Origin: JABMQF01 sp964563755
Lineage (GTDB): Archaea; Nanobdellota; Nanobdellia; Woesearchaeales; UBA11576
Direction of reading: 5' to 3'
DNA length: 64,000 nucleotides
Assembly: GCA_964563755.1 (NCBI GenBank)
Contig: CAZLYC010000005.1
Span: 58,643-122,642, forward strand
How positions within the stretch are numbered: position 1 is the first letter of the stretch; each line of letters starts with the position of its first letter. This document shows, piece by piece, positions 42,786 through 53,600 of the stretch. Position numbers and translations under genes: made by a program. Under the pieces are notes generated by a model. That model did no database searches, was not told the DNA's origin, and was given only the letters and a program-made list of their open reading frames with translations.

Positions 42786-45700
42786 TTATTGTTTCCTTCT
42801 CTGCATCTCTGACCTTCTTGATTTCATGTGCGCCCAACCTATAACTAGCGCAATTGCGACGATTATTGTGACTATTGAGACTGTTGCAAGGAGGAATAAT
42901 GATTCTGTTGGCATGCCATACACCCTGGTGGGTGTCTCTATCCTTGGCTTCGCTTCTTTTGGGGCGATAAGGTACTTGCAGCTTTCGATGACCTGGTCAA
43001 GCATCTTGTTTGCCTGGCTTATGCTGTTCTCTGTCATGAGCGCCTGTGCTTTCTTTAGGAACTCATTGAGTTCAAGGCATTCAGGATTGTTTGTCAGCAG
43101 GTCTTCTGCGAATGAAAGCTTGGTGTTTGCCTGCGAATCATTCTTTTCTGCCTTCAAAAGAGAATTTATGAATATCTTCGCGCGTTCCTTGAAATCTGAT
43201 GTTTTCTCTGTGCCGTCTTCTGCTTCAGAAGTGGCTTCAGCTGTGGCCTCGACAAGTATCTCATATGTGCCATATGTCTTGAATGATTCTGCAGTTAGGG
43301 TTATCATCTCTATCCTGTTCGGCTCTATGAGGTCAAAGTACTCTTTTGTGAGTCTTAGTGTCACGCCCGGGTTTGGTGATGATGCCTTTAGCTTGACATT
43401 CTTCATGGTGAAGTTGCTGTTGGCTATGTTTATCGGTATGAGCATAGTATTGTTCGAGTAGGTCGTCACAACTTGAGGTGTTATCAGCCTGAAAGATACA
43501 GGTGTCGAGACGTATTTAGGAACTTCTTTTGGCACTGGCTGCGCAACAGAGCCTCCTCCTACAGGGATTATTATTGGGGTTACCTGTGGTGGTATCTCAA
43601 TCACTGTCAGATTTATTATGTTGCTGTCTGTGCTGTTGTACCCGTCAAACATGTGGAATACTAGCTGTACTGTGCCTGGAGAAGATTCCTGTGTGTTTAC
43701 ATATATCTTGTGGCTTGTAGCGTCTATTGTTATGTTGACTGCTGTCACGTTTGTTCCATTGGCATCTGTGACGTTATATGTGATATTATCATCGAGATCA
43801 GGTTCGTAGAAGTATGTGTCAAGGTCTATCCATGTCTGGTTTGTTCTCTGCTCTTGCTCCTTGTTTGCTATCTTGTATTTTATTAGCACATAGTTTATCG
43901 AGGGGGTGTAGCTCGTGTTGCTTGTGTTGAGGCTTATCTTGTACTGTATGCATCTTTCATCTTCTGATGTTATATCTGAGCCTGAGCTTGTATATGTGTC
44001 AGTATAGTTTGAGGTTATGGTTGAGGGGCAGGTTGTCTGAGTCACTCCTTCAGCGGTCTTTGTCTGGAATGATATGTCGAACTGTGTGCCTGATGGTGGT
44101 GTGGTGTTCCCTGTCCAGCTTATTGTAGTGAATTCGTGCATGTAGTTTGTCTCTTTGCTGTCCAGGACCTGGGATTCGAATATGCCTGTAGGTCTGTAGT
44201 CTGTTCCAGAGCTATACAGAGTTATACCATTTTCTCCTGAGAGCACTGTTATGTTCGACTTTGTCACGCCTGCATTGAAATGTGTGTAGTTGTATTCCCT
44301 GATTTCTCCAAACCAGCCTATCCTGTTGACATTTGATACATTGATTGTCCAATTGAAAATGGTTGTTGCGTTAGAAGTATCTATTACATACACGGTTACG
44401 TTCTTCCATCCTGCTGAGTAGAAGTCTGTCGTATAATTGTACGATGTCTGGTTTGCCCCTGTCTTGTTTGAGCCGTTGACTGCCCACTGGTATCTTAATA
44501 TGTCGCCGTAATCTATATCGATAGCATTCACGCTGAACAGCATAGTAGAATTTTCAGTCATGTTCTGGTAATCTTGCGGCTTGGGGTTGTAGTCTGCGAT
44601 TAAAGGCGCGTCATTGACATTGTACACCTTGAGATATACTTCTGTTGTGTTCTCCCTGCCGGTGGTGTCATCTACGGTTATGTTCACATAGTATTCGCCG
44701 ACCTGTGAGTTGTTTGCCGTGAAGTTTATCTGGCCTGTGTTTCCGTCATAGTTCATTATGTCGAATAGGGTTATGTTCTCTGTGATTGTGTTGTTCGAGG
44801 CGTTTGTGAAATTGATGAATTCTAGATAGAAGTCGAGTGTGTTCTCAGGACCGAACTCATTTGTGTCGTACTCTTCATCAAATGCATCGAGCAATATGTG
44901 CGTGTAGTTGTTTTGGTATATTGTCGCATTCCATACTGTCGCATTTGTCTCTATCTCGAATATGTTGGTGCTGTTCCAGTATGTCGTATTCAGTCTCTTT
45001 GACCAGTTGATGTGGTAATCGTTCAGTGGAGGTATCCAGATAGGATAGTCGTTGTAGCTTCCTATTGTCAGGTTCATCAGTGTGGATACGTTTACTTCTC
45101 CGTCGCTGACGGTTACGTTTATTATGTGCTCTCCTGTGTGGTTTATTGTGGGGGTGAAGTTTATCAGTCCGGAGCTCGTTATGTTGAACATTGTGGTGTT
45201 GCTGTAGTATGTTAGAGTGTCCTGTGGGTCTTCATCAGAAGCGTTTATCTGGTATGCAAATGGGCTGTCTTCAGTTCCGTTCTGGTCAGGTATTAGCTCG
45301 AGTGTTGGCGGTGTGTTGTATGTTACGTTGAAAAGTACGATCTGCCAGTCATAGTTTTCTGAACTGTCATTTATTGATATGTTTATCCAGTGTTCTCCGA
45401 AGTCAGTATCATTTGGTGTGAAGTTTATCAGGCCTGTAGCATTGTATCCGTTTCCGCTTTTTATTATGCTGAATAATGTCGTGTTTGCGTCGAATGCTTG
45501 CAGGTTCCCGTCTTCATCACTTGCGAATATGTTGAGTGTAAACGTGAGGTTGATTTTCATCCTTTGATTAGGTATTGTCTGCAGGACAGGTGGATGCTCT
45601 ACGTCGATAACATGTATTGTGAATGTTGCGGTGTCATAAGAGCCTTTGCTGTCGGTAACATTTATCGTGACGCTCCAGCTTCCTATGTCGCTCTGGTCTG

Positions 45701-47171
45701 GTGTGAACGCTATATATCCTCTGCCATTTGTTCCGGAGTCGTTAGTTGTGATTATTTCCAGTTCTTCAGGATTGGTCGGCTTGTTCGTGTATGAGTCAAA
45801 AGCCAGCGTATCTCCGGGGTCGGCGTCTGTTGCGTTGATTTCGATGTAGGTGTAATTGCCTTCTGTAGTGTAGATATCCTGTAAGGGCTTGCCTCCGATG
45901 ACTGGCGCAGAGTTGTTTATTATGCTGAGATTGAATATCATTGATGTGTTGAACAGGCCGTCGCTGGCATTAATCTCTATAGAGTAATTGCCTATCTGTG
46001 ATGTGAGAGAGGTGAAACTGATGAATCCTGTTGTCGGATTTATCGTAAACAGTTCTGTGTGGTTGTTATAGTATGTCAGTGTGTCATAATCTGGGTCTGA
46101 AGCGTGTATCTGCAGCGTGTAGCTGCTTTCTGCATAAGCTGTTGCGTTCTCCACCTGCTGGACGACTGGGGGGTCGGGGGTGCCTGTCACGTTTATTGTC
46201 ACGTTGTTGCTGAGAGTATAGTTATATCCGTCGAATGCCCTGAAATTTATTACTGTTATTCCGAAGAAATTGGTGTCAGGGAATATTGATACATTGTTTG
46301 GTACAAGAGGGTCTATTATTATTGTCATGTTGAGCCCTGCTTGGACAACATCATATGTTATAGGGTAATCATCGAGGTCTAGGTCGTAGAATGAGCCGTC
46401 CATGTCAACAACATTGAATGAGGGCGTATCCTCTACCATTGTGATGTTTGATATGTTCACGACAAGTATTGGTGCCCTGTTTTCGTTAGTTATGTTGACT
46501 TCCCAGGTTATTGATGCGAAAGCGCTCTGGTTGTCGCTTACATTGACTGTTATGTAATGTGTGCCGTTTGACCTGTAATCTGGAGTGTAGTTAGCCATGC
46601 TCCACATAGCGCCATATGTATAGTTCAACAGAGTTAGGTTTATCTGTCCGTCTATCATCCATGTGTAGTTCAGCGTGTCGTTGTGCATAAGGTCAGGGTC
46701 GTCTGCTGTTATGTTGAACAGAAGCCAGTATCCTTCTTTTTCTGTTATGTTCGTAATGTTCTCAGGGTAGTGCGATGTGATGTTCGGCGCATCGTTTACG
46801 TTTATTATATTCCATGTTATCAATGCGAAAGAGCCATTTCCTGTATCTGTTTCCTTGACTATGACCCATGTGTATGGGTATGTGTCAACTTGTTCGTTGT
46901 TGGGTGTGAAGTTGAATATGCCCGTATCAGGATTTATGTGCGCTGAGAATGGTGGCGTGTCTATTGTAAAGTTTACAGGGTCGCTTTCATCATCTGTAGC
47001 GTTAAAATCATAAAAGCATTCGGAATTCTGGTAACAGGTTATTATTGATGGTGGAGACGGGGTGAAATATGGTTTTGTTCCTGTAGCGTATACTAAGATT
47101 GCAGATGCTGCCAGCAGGACTGCTATCAGGATCAATTTCACGTTTTTGTTCTGTCTTATCTCTTTGCTCAT
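42786..47171 (-). CDS. Giant cadherin-like repeat surface protein
   Basis: 1461 residues from the ATG at 47171, whose ATGA overlaps the stop of the upstream gene; the longer frame from 47237 would run deep into that gene. A signal anchor at about 10-32 is followed by at least ten cadherin-like/He_PIG repeats with the ATDxDxDxL..Y signature (NATDADPGDTLAFDS, NASDEDPQDTLTYYS, and others). The protein is very rich in Asn and NxS/T sequons, so it is likely heavily N-glycosylated. A Pro/Gly/Val linker (PVGGGSVAQPVPKEVP) precedes a late Ig-like domain, a helical segment with Cys, and a transmembrane helix near 1430. It is a probable anchored adhesin or coat protein. Confidence 0.85.
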   Translation of the reverse strand: MSKEIRQNKNVKLILIAVLLAASAILVYATGTKPYFTPSPPSIITCYQNSECFYDFNATDDESDPVNFTIDTPPFSAHINPDTGIFNFTPNNEQVDTYPYTWVIVKETDTGNGSFALITWNIINVNDAPNITSHYPENITNITEKEGYWLLFNITADDPDLMHNDTLNYTWMIDGQINLTLLNYTYGAMWSMANYTPDYRSNGTHYITVNVSDNQSAFASITWEVNITNENRAPILVVNISNITMVEDTPSFNVVDMDGSFYDLDLDDYPITYDVVQAGLNMTIIIDPLVPNNVSIFPDTNFFGITVINFRAFDGYNYTLSNNVTINVTGTPDPPVVQQVENATAYAESSYTLQIHASDPDYDTLTYYNNHTELFTINPTTGFISFTSLTSQIGNYSIEINASDGLFNTSMIFNLSIINNSAPVIGGKPLQDIYTTEGNYTYIEINATDADPGDTLAFDSYTNKPTNPEELEIITTNDSGTNGRGYIAFTPDQSDIGSWSVTINVTDSKGSYDTATFTIHVIDVEHPPVLQTIPNQRMKINLTFTLNIFASDEDGNLQAFDANTTLFSIIKSGNGYNATGLINFTPNDTDFGEHWINISINDSSENYDWQIVLFNVTYNTPPTLELIPDQNGTEDSPFAYQINASDEDPQDTLTYYSNTTMFNITSSGLINFTPTINHTGEHIINVTVSDGEVNVSTLMNLTIGSYNDYPIWIPPLNDYHINWSKRLNTTYWNSTNIFEIETNATVWNATIYQNNYTHILLDAFDEEYDTNEFGPENTLDFYLEFINFTNASNNTITENITLFDIMNYDGNTGQINFTANNSQVGEYYVNITVDDTTGRENTTEVYLKVYNVNDAPLIADYNPKPQDYQNMTENSTMLFSVNAIDIDYGDILRYQWAVNGSNKTGANQTSYNYTTDFYSAGWKNVTVYVIDTSNATTIFNWTINVSNVNRIGWFGEIREYNYTHFNAGVTKSNITVLSGENGITLYSSGTDYRPTGIFESQVLDSKETNYMHEFTTISWTGNTTPPSGTQFDISFQTKTAEGVTQTTCPSTITSNYTDTYTSSGSDITSEDERCIQYKISLNTSNTSYTPSINYVLIKYKIANKEQEQRTNQTWIDLDTYFYEPDLDDNITYNVTDANGTNVTAVNITIDATSHKIYVNTQESSPGTVQLVFHMFDGYNSTDSNIINLTVIEIPPQVTPIIIPVGGGSVAQPVPKEVPKYVSTPVSFRLITPQVVTTYSNNTMLIPINIANSNFTMKNVKLKASSPNPGVTLRLTKEYFDLIEPNRIEMITLTAESFKTYGTYEILVEATAEATSEAEDGTEKTSDFKERAKIFINSLLKAEKNDSQANTKLSFAEDLLTNNPECLELNEFLKKAQALMTENSISQANKMLDQVIESCKYLIAPKEAKPRIETPTRVYGMPTESLFLLATVSIVTIIVAIALVIGWAHMKSRRSEMQRRKQ

Positions 47172-47605
47172 CTTTCTACCAGTATCTTCACGTTTTGGTA
47201 ATAATATCTGCCTTCCATATCCTTGATTATTATCCATGCATTGTGCATGCCAATATCTTCTTCTGAAGGTACAAATTCAACACTGCCTTCTCGGGTTATA
47301 TCAAAAAGTTCGGTGTCATCCGTGAATATCACGTCTTCTCTGTTCGGTTCAATATCAAATTCAATCCTGTCTCCGACTTTCGCAATAAAATTAGGTACAA
47401 ATTCAAAGCTGAGTCCATTGCCGCTGCTTCCGCTGACGAAAGATTCAGATTCAAATGTCTGTAGAGTAGCAAGCCCAGTTATCCCTGTATTCCAGAATAT
47501 CAGTATGGCGATTATTGAGAGTGTGATTAGCACTATCAGTACTGCATCCCTCTTAAGCTTGCCTCTTTCAGCTTTCATCTTTTTAATTTCGTCTTCTATG
47601 CCCAT
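47168..47605 (-). CDS. Small membrane-anchored cadherin-like protein
   Basis: 145 residues. A basic cytoplasmic start, one transmembrane helix (about 20-38) and a single cadherin/He_PIG-like domain are visible (KVGDRIEFDIEPN, REGSVEFVPSEEDIG, AWIIIKD). It looks like one repeat unit of its two giant neighbours on a separate anchor. It lies between them, 9 bp from the upstream stop and overlapping the downstream start by 4 nt, so all three are one translation-coupled operon. It may be a partner or an assembly adaptor. Confidence 0.72.
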   Translation of the reverse strand: MGIEDEIKKMKAERGKLKRDAVLIVLITLSIIAILIFWNTGITGLATLQTFESESFVSGSSGNGLSFEFVPNFIAKVGDRIEFDIEPNREDVIFTDDTELFDITREGSVEFVPSEEDIGMHNAWIIIKDMEGRYYYQNVKILVER

Positions 47606-47614
47606 TGTAACACA

Positions 47615-50600
47615 TCATTTCTTTGATTTTTTAAGGGCCTCGCTTACTGTCAGCGTGTGCGCTCCTGCGAGTGTCTCGCTTATTTTCGCGATGTCTTTCT
47701 CGGATATGTTTATCTTCATCTTCTTCTTGGTCTCTATTTCTGTCACATACCGTTCGGTTATTACCCTGACTTGTTCTATCAGAGTCTTTACATCGTCAGG
47801 ATTTACATTCTCGCCGCCGTACTTTACCTGCGCGAGCTCTGCGAACAGTATCTCTGTCGCTTTTCTCAGCACTGTAGGTATCTTATGTTTCTCAAGTTCC
47901 TTCATCAGTTCATCATCAGTGAATGCGTATCTTATCAGGAATATGCGCTTGAAGAAGACCCTGACAAGGTTGTTCACTGCGTTGATAGAGCGCTCCATGC
48001 TCTTCGTATCTGTTACTTCCTCTATTGAATCCAGGTGGCTGTTTGCCCACTGGAGTATCGGAAGCTCTTTGTCCACCGCTTTTTTTGGCTCAAACATTCT
48101 CATCGACCTCATATAATAGTTTAATAATCTGGCTTTTAGTCTTATAAACTTTTTCTTTAAAACAGCGAAAAGTAACGCCAATAGCAACAGGAGGAGCAGT
48201 AATATGGATGATGCTGCAAGTAGCAGTATATTCCAGTTGAATGCCTTGGCTTCTATCCTGATCTTGCATGGGGGGCATGGTCCTCCGCAGTCTATGTTGG
48301 TCTCCCCCTGGTTTCTTACCCTGTCTTTGCATGTTGCGCATGAATCACATGGTCCTCCGCAGTCTATTCCTGTCTCTCCCTGGTTGCGCTTATTATCCTC
48401 GCATGTGGGGCAGGGCGGGCATAATGGTCCTCCGCAGTCAGATATGTCATTGCTGTCTGCTGACATTATCTGGTTTATCTTGTCCTCATTGTTGTTCAGT
48501 ATCTTATCTTTGCATGTTGCGCACGGGGGGCATGGTCCTCCGCAGTCAATGTTCTCTTCACCCTGGTTCTTTATCCTGTCTCTGCATGTCGGCTGGTAGT
48601 GGCAGGGTCTTATTATCTCAGGCATCTTGTCTGTGGTGCCACAGCTGTTCCTGTCTCTGCATATCCTTGTCTGGTAGCCTGAAGGCAGGCAGGGTGTCCA
48701 GTCCGTGCATACCCAGTCTTCTTCGCAAGGGGGCACTTTTGTCTTGTTCTGTATTCCTCCGCCTCCTCCGCCTCCTCCAGCAGGTATAGACATAGGCGGT
48801 GCCTGTGGGGTAAATATGACTTCAAGCGTGACCACGTTTGATGGTGTGGTTGTCGATAGGTCGCTTGCGTAGAATGTTATGTATGCGAATCCGTAGAATG
48901 TCTTATCAGGGTCGAACGTTATTAGGTGCGACCTGTCCATCGATACGTTTATCCTGTTTGTGTCTATTGTCCAAGTGAATGTCATCGGATCATTGTCGGG
49001 ATCCATGAAATAGTCGTCTAGGTCTATGACAGATAACTTGGTATTTCTCGGCCATGTCTGGTTTGGTATGCTCTCTATCAGTACCGGTGCGCGGTTTCCT
49101 ATTCCATATGCCTCGCATGCATCCCTGCACCTGTACTTGTTTGACGAGTTGTCATAATAGTAGCTGCACAGGTTGAAGTCCTCCACCGGTGTCGTTCCTT
49201 TGTTGTCTGATGTGTCATTGACAGACACTGTGAAATAGTAGACTCCTTTAACAGTTTCATTATTTGTGCTGTTGGGGTCTGTTGGGAGTAGCGATAGGTC
49301 TGCTTGGCCTGTGCAATGTGCTTCGTCTCCGATTACTGTGAGGTTTATGTATTGTATTGATACTGTTTCTGTTCTGTTGCGCAACTCTACAGTGCATCCT
49401 GTGTCGCTTGCGGTAAATCCGGTCCCGCCTTCGAAATTGATTCCTATGTTAAGCATCTCGGTATCATTGAAATGCTTCTTTTCAGGGTAATTCTCGACAG
49501 GGTAAGGATTATAGAAATCGCCCTTCTTCACAGGCACTGTAGAGACAGTGAATGTGAAATTCTCCCAATATGTGGCGCTGGGATTTAGCGCACCATCATA
49601 CGCTATTATGCTTACATTATATGTGCCTGACGTGAGGTTGGTTGTGTAGCTGCAAGTTGATGAGTTCAGAGTGAAGTATCCTTCGAGAGTGATTGTGCAG
49701 AACGCTATTCCTGAATTGTATGTAGAATTGTCCGTGGCTGCTGCTGTAAAAGTCACGTTGACCTTATCTGTATCTATTTTTATGTTTCCTATTGTTATAT
49801 TTATGTCGCTGACTGTCGGAAGCTCTCCTTCTGCTATGTATGTGGTTGTTGTTGTTGTTCCGTATACTCCAGGAACTGATGTTGATATAAAGAAGGTGTA
49901 TGTGCCGGGGGTTACTGTCTGGCCTGTAGTTGAAATGAGATAGATTGCGAGGTCTCCATTGAACCCGTCAGTGTTTTGGGATTTTAGGCCGTATGTATCA
50001 TTGACCTTCACGAAGTTTGTTATTGTGCCGGTCATGAATGATGTATTATCATCTATTACAGGAGATATGTTTCTTAACGGGTAGTCTATGTTGCCTGCCT
50101 TCAGAACTACTGAACCTACATTCAGTCCTGTTCTTGTGTATCCTGCTGTCAAGTTCATTCCTGCTGGCACGAATCTTGTCCTGCAAACGTTTATCGCGCC
50201 GACTGTTCCTATAGATGCGCAGCTGTTGGTGTATGATCCTATCATGCATCGCATTGTGTTGGTGCAGTCTGTGTCTGAGCAGTCTGTGCTGTTGTCCAGG
50301 TCGTTATCTAGTCCGTCGCTGCACTGACCTGGCCCGAACTCGTTAGGGTAAACTGTGAATGTTATGCAGTCAGAATCATTCTGGTCGGTCATTCCATCAA
50401 TATCATTATCTATCAGGTCTGTGCAATTCGCCTCTGTCATGCCGCATATCTCTGTGCCTGGTCCTGCAATTCCGTTGCAGTCTGTGTCAGAGCAGTCTGT
50501 CGGTCCATCATAATCATTGTCATCATAGTCCCTGCACGAGTCTACCGATATATTTTCAATGGCTGCGCATGGCCTGCACAATCCGGTTAGATTGAGTTCT

Positions 50601-53600
50601 ATCCCGCTCAATCCTCTGCAGGTGGTATTGTCATAGCAGTCTGTGTAGCCGTCGCCATCATTGTCAAAGTCATCTTCGCATTCTGTCTCGTTGCCCCACT
50701 GGCATTTGTCGCTTTCGTTGTTGATTATTATCTGGTCGCAGTCCATATCCTTGCAGTCCCAGCCGCCGTATACTGGTATGCTGAGCCAGCTGTACTCGCC
50801 GTTCATCGAGTCAGAATCAAGGTCGTTGTCTATATTGTCTGTGCAGTTGTTTTCTGTTAGTGGGCAGGTGATAAGCAGGTCGTGCCACCTGTCGCAATCC
50901 CTTTCATAGCTGTTTCGGTACGCATTTCCTGTGCAATCATAGTATGTGTCAGCATCATTGTCGAACTCGTCATCACAAGTTTTCTCATTGCAGTGTTCGC
51001 ACAATGTTCCGAGCAGGATATTTCCAATTTGTCCATCGCAGTCTGCATCTAAGCAGTCTTTGAGGCTTATCGTACCTGAATAGCTGGTGTTGGTCTGTCT
51101 TGTTTCATATGATATGGATGTCGCATCATCGCACCTGTAACCCCAGTCATGTTCATTGTTTATGCTGTCTGCACAGCTTGTCGTGTTGAAGTTCTCTATA
51201 GAATAGCATGGCCCGTTCGTTCCGTTCTTCTTGAAGCAGTCATTATCTTCACAGTCTATGAAACCATCAACATCATTGTCGAATCCATCGTCGCACGTGA
51301 GCTCATTCGGCATCTCGCATCTCTCGCTTGCGTTTGAAGGATTGTATGTCAGGTTGCATGATGTATCAAAACAGTCATAATATTCATTTAGGTCATTATC
51401 TTCATCGTCGAAGCAGTATGACGCGTCATCGCTTTCGTTGACTATTGCTGTGTGGATTACTTCGAAGAAGACGAGGTTCTGGAATGCTGAGCTTCCTTCT
51501 ATACTTTTTCCGGCAGCCATTCCAGGATAAGCTGCTTGTGTTGATGAGTTGGATAATAGTATTATCAGTTTTTCGTTGAGTGTTCCAGTGAACCTGTCAG
51601 GAAGTCCTGATCCGAATGTGGTACCTGTGAATGACCTGCAGTTTGTTCCTGCTGTGCATCCTCCAAGCTCTTGTCTTGGCAGCTGCTGTATGTATGATGT
51701 CGAGTTAGATACCTGGAATGATGGGTCGAGGAAGTTTATAGAGACTCTTACTGACTTGTTGTTTATGTACGGACCTAGGAACTTGGCTTTGAAATCGTAT
51801 CCTGGCCTGACTCTGTTAAGGTATCTTACATTTACTCCATCGCTAGTGTCGCATATGCCGTCGTTGTTGCTGTCTGCTGCTCCAAGGCACACTCTGCAGA
51901 CATTGTTGTAGCATGGGTCCCCGAGGAATGCTGAGTCTATTCCTAATTGTCTCCTTATTATGTAGTATATTCCTGCGCAGTCAGTGTCATTCTCGTCTAT
52001 TTTTCCGTCAAGATCGTTGTCTATTGTGTCAAAGCAGCTGACTTCCACTGTGAACGCATCAACATTGTCTGCGACGTGATTGACATCAGATTCCCAGTCG
52101 CATGCGACTTCATCAAAATAGTATCCTTGCTTGAAGTTCCAGCAGTCGAACGCATCATCTATGTCTGATTTTCTCCAGATGTTGTGCAAGTACACGAATA
52201 TGGAGCCGTTCATGGTCTCCTCGCCGGTTGAATTGTAGGCGTTTATCGTTATGTTGTATTGGCTGTCGTTCCTTGTGTTGGTGCTGCTTATGTTGTAGCT
52301 TATGTTGTAGTCTGTGCCGTTGTTCATCACGGTAACATTAGCAGAATCAAAGTTGGAGTCTATCTGTGAGAAATTGGCGTTTATGTCAAGGCCTTCCTCT
52401 TCTAGTCTTAGGTATAGGCGTATTTCGTCGCCATCAGAATAATATACCCTGTCCCTGTCAGTATATGTAATCAGGAAAGTTGTGTTTTTGACAGATTGCT
52501 GATATCCGACGCTGCAGTTTAACCATAATGTGTGCAGGCCATTGTAGTAATCATGGTGCTGTATGTACGGATAGTGTCCCATGTTTGTTGGTAGGTAAGA
52601 CCAGTTCTGTTGAGTTATTGTGTGTGAATGGTTGATGCCGCCAGTGTCTTCCATTGGCATGAATGTTAGCGGATTGTAGTCTGTCATGTACTCGCATGTC
52701 GCAGGGACAGATACATTCTTTGTCGTTCCTTTCATGTATGTCCTGAACTCTATTGTTGGTGAATTGTCGAATGTCTTATTGTTGAATAGGTACTCTACGC
52801 TTAAGTTACCTCCTTCTGCCATGCTGAAGCTTGCTAATCCGCTAACTGATGTGAAGAACGAGCAGTTTCCGCCGTTGCAGGTGAGTGATGAGCAGTAAGT
52901 ATCGCATGCCTGTCCGTCTCTAAGGACCATGGGCTCTGCGAAATCTGTGACATTGAAGAAAGTTATTTTGTGGTTTATTCCATCGAAGCAGTTGTCTATG
53001 GACCATGAGCCTCGTATCGTTATCAGGTTGTCTGATATGTTGAACATCTGGTCAAGGTCTGCCGAGTCATAGTTGTTCGTTCCTGGCTCCACTTGCCCAT
53101 ATGGGGGGACTGTGAGTACTACGTTAGGTATGTTGACCCAGGATGTGTAGTTTGAGAAGTTTGTCGTCATGCTGTTGTTGAACTCTGTCCATATCGGCGG
53201 AGAGTCTATATTGTTTACAGTGAATATGGCAGAGCCTCTGTAGTCGGATATTCCGCAGTAGCCGTATGCCCTCGCTATTATCCTGTAGTTGCAGTTACCA
53301 TCTGGCAGGTTCGATGTGTTCAGTGTAGCGTTGAATACTGTGTCATTATCTGAATCGAAGTCGACGCCAAATCCTGTCTGTGGTATTCCGAAGTAATAAT
53401 ACTCGAATGTAACTTGGTGTGTTTCAAGGGAATTGACTATGGATGTATAAGCGCCGGTGACTATTGTTTCAGTGTTCGGTGTCGGGCTGCCCATGTTAGG
53501 TATCGTTCCTATGCATATCGAGGTTCTTCCTTCAGCGACGAACTTTCCTGTTATCATATCTTTTGTTGATATTACAAATGTGTATGAGTTTACAACTAGG

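Noticed and set aside
42826..43461. 211-residue plus-strand frame
   Set aside because: Antisense to the 3' end of the cadherin-like giant gene; low-complexity translation.
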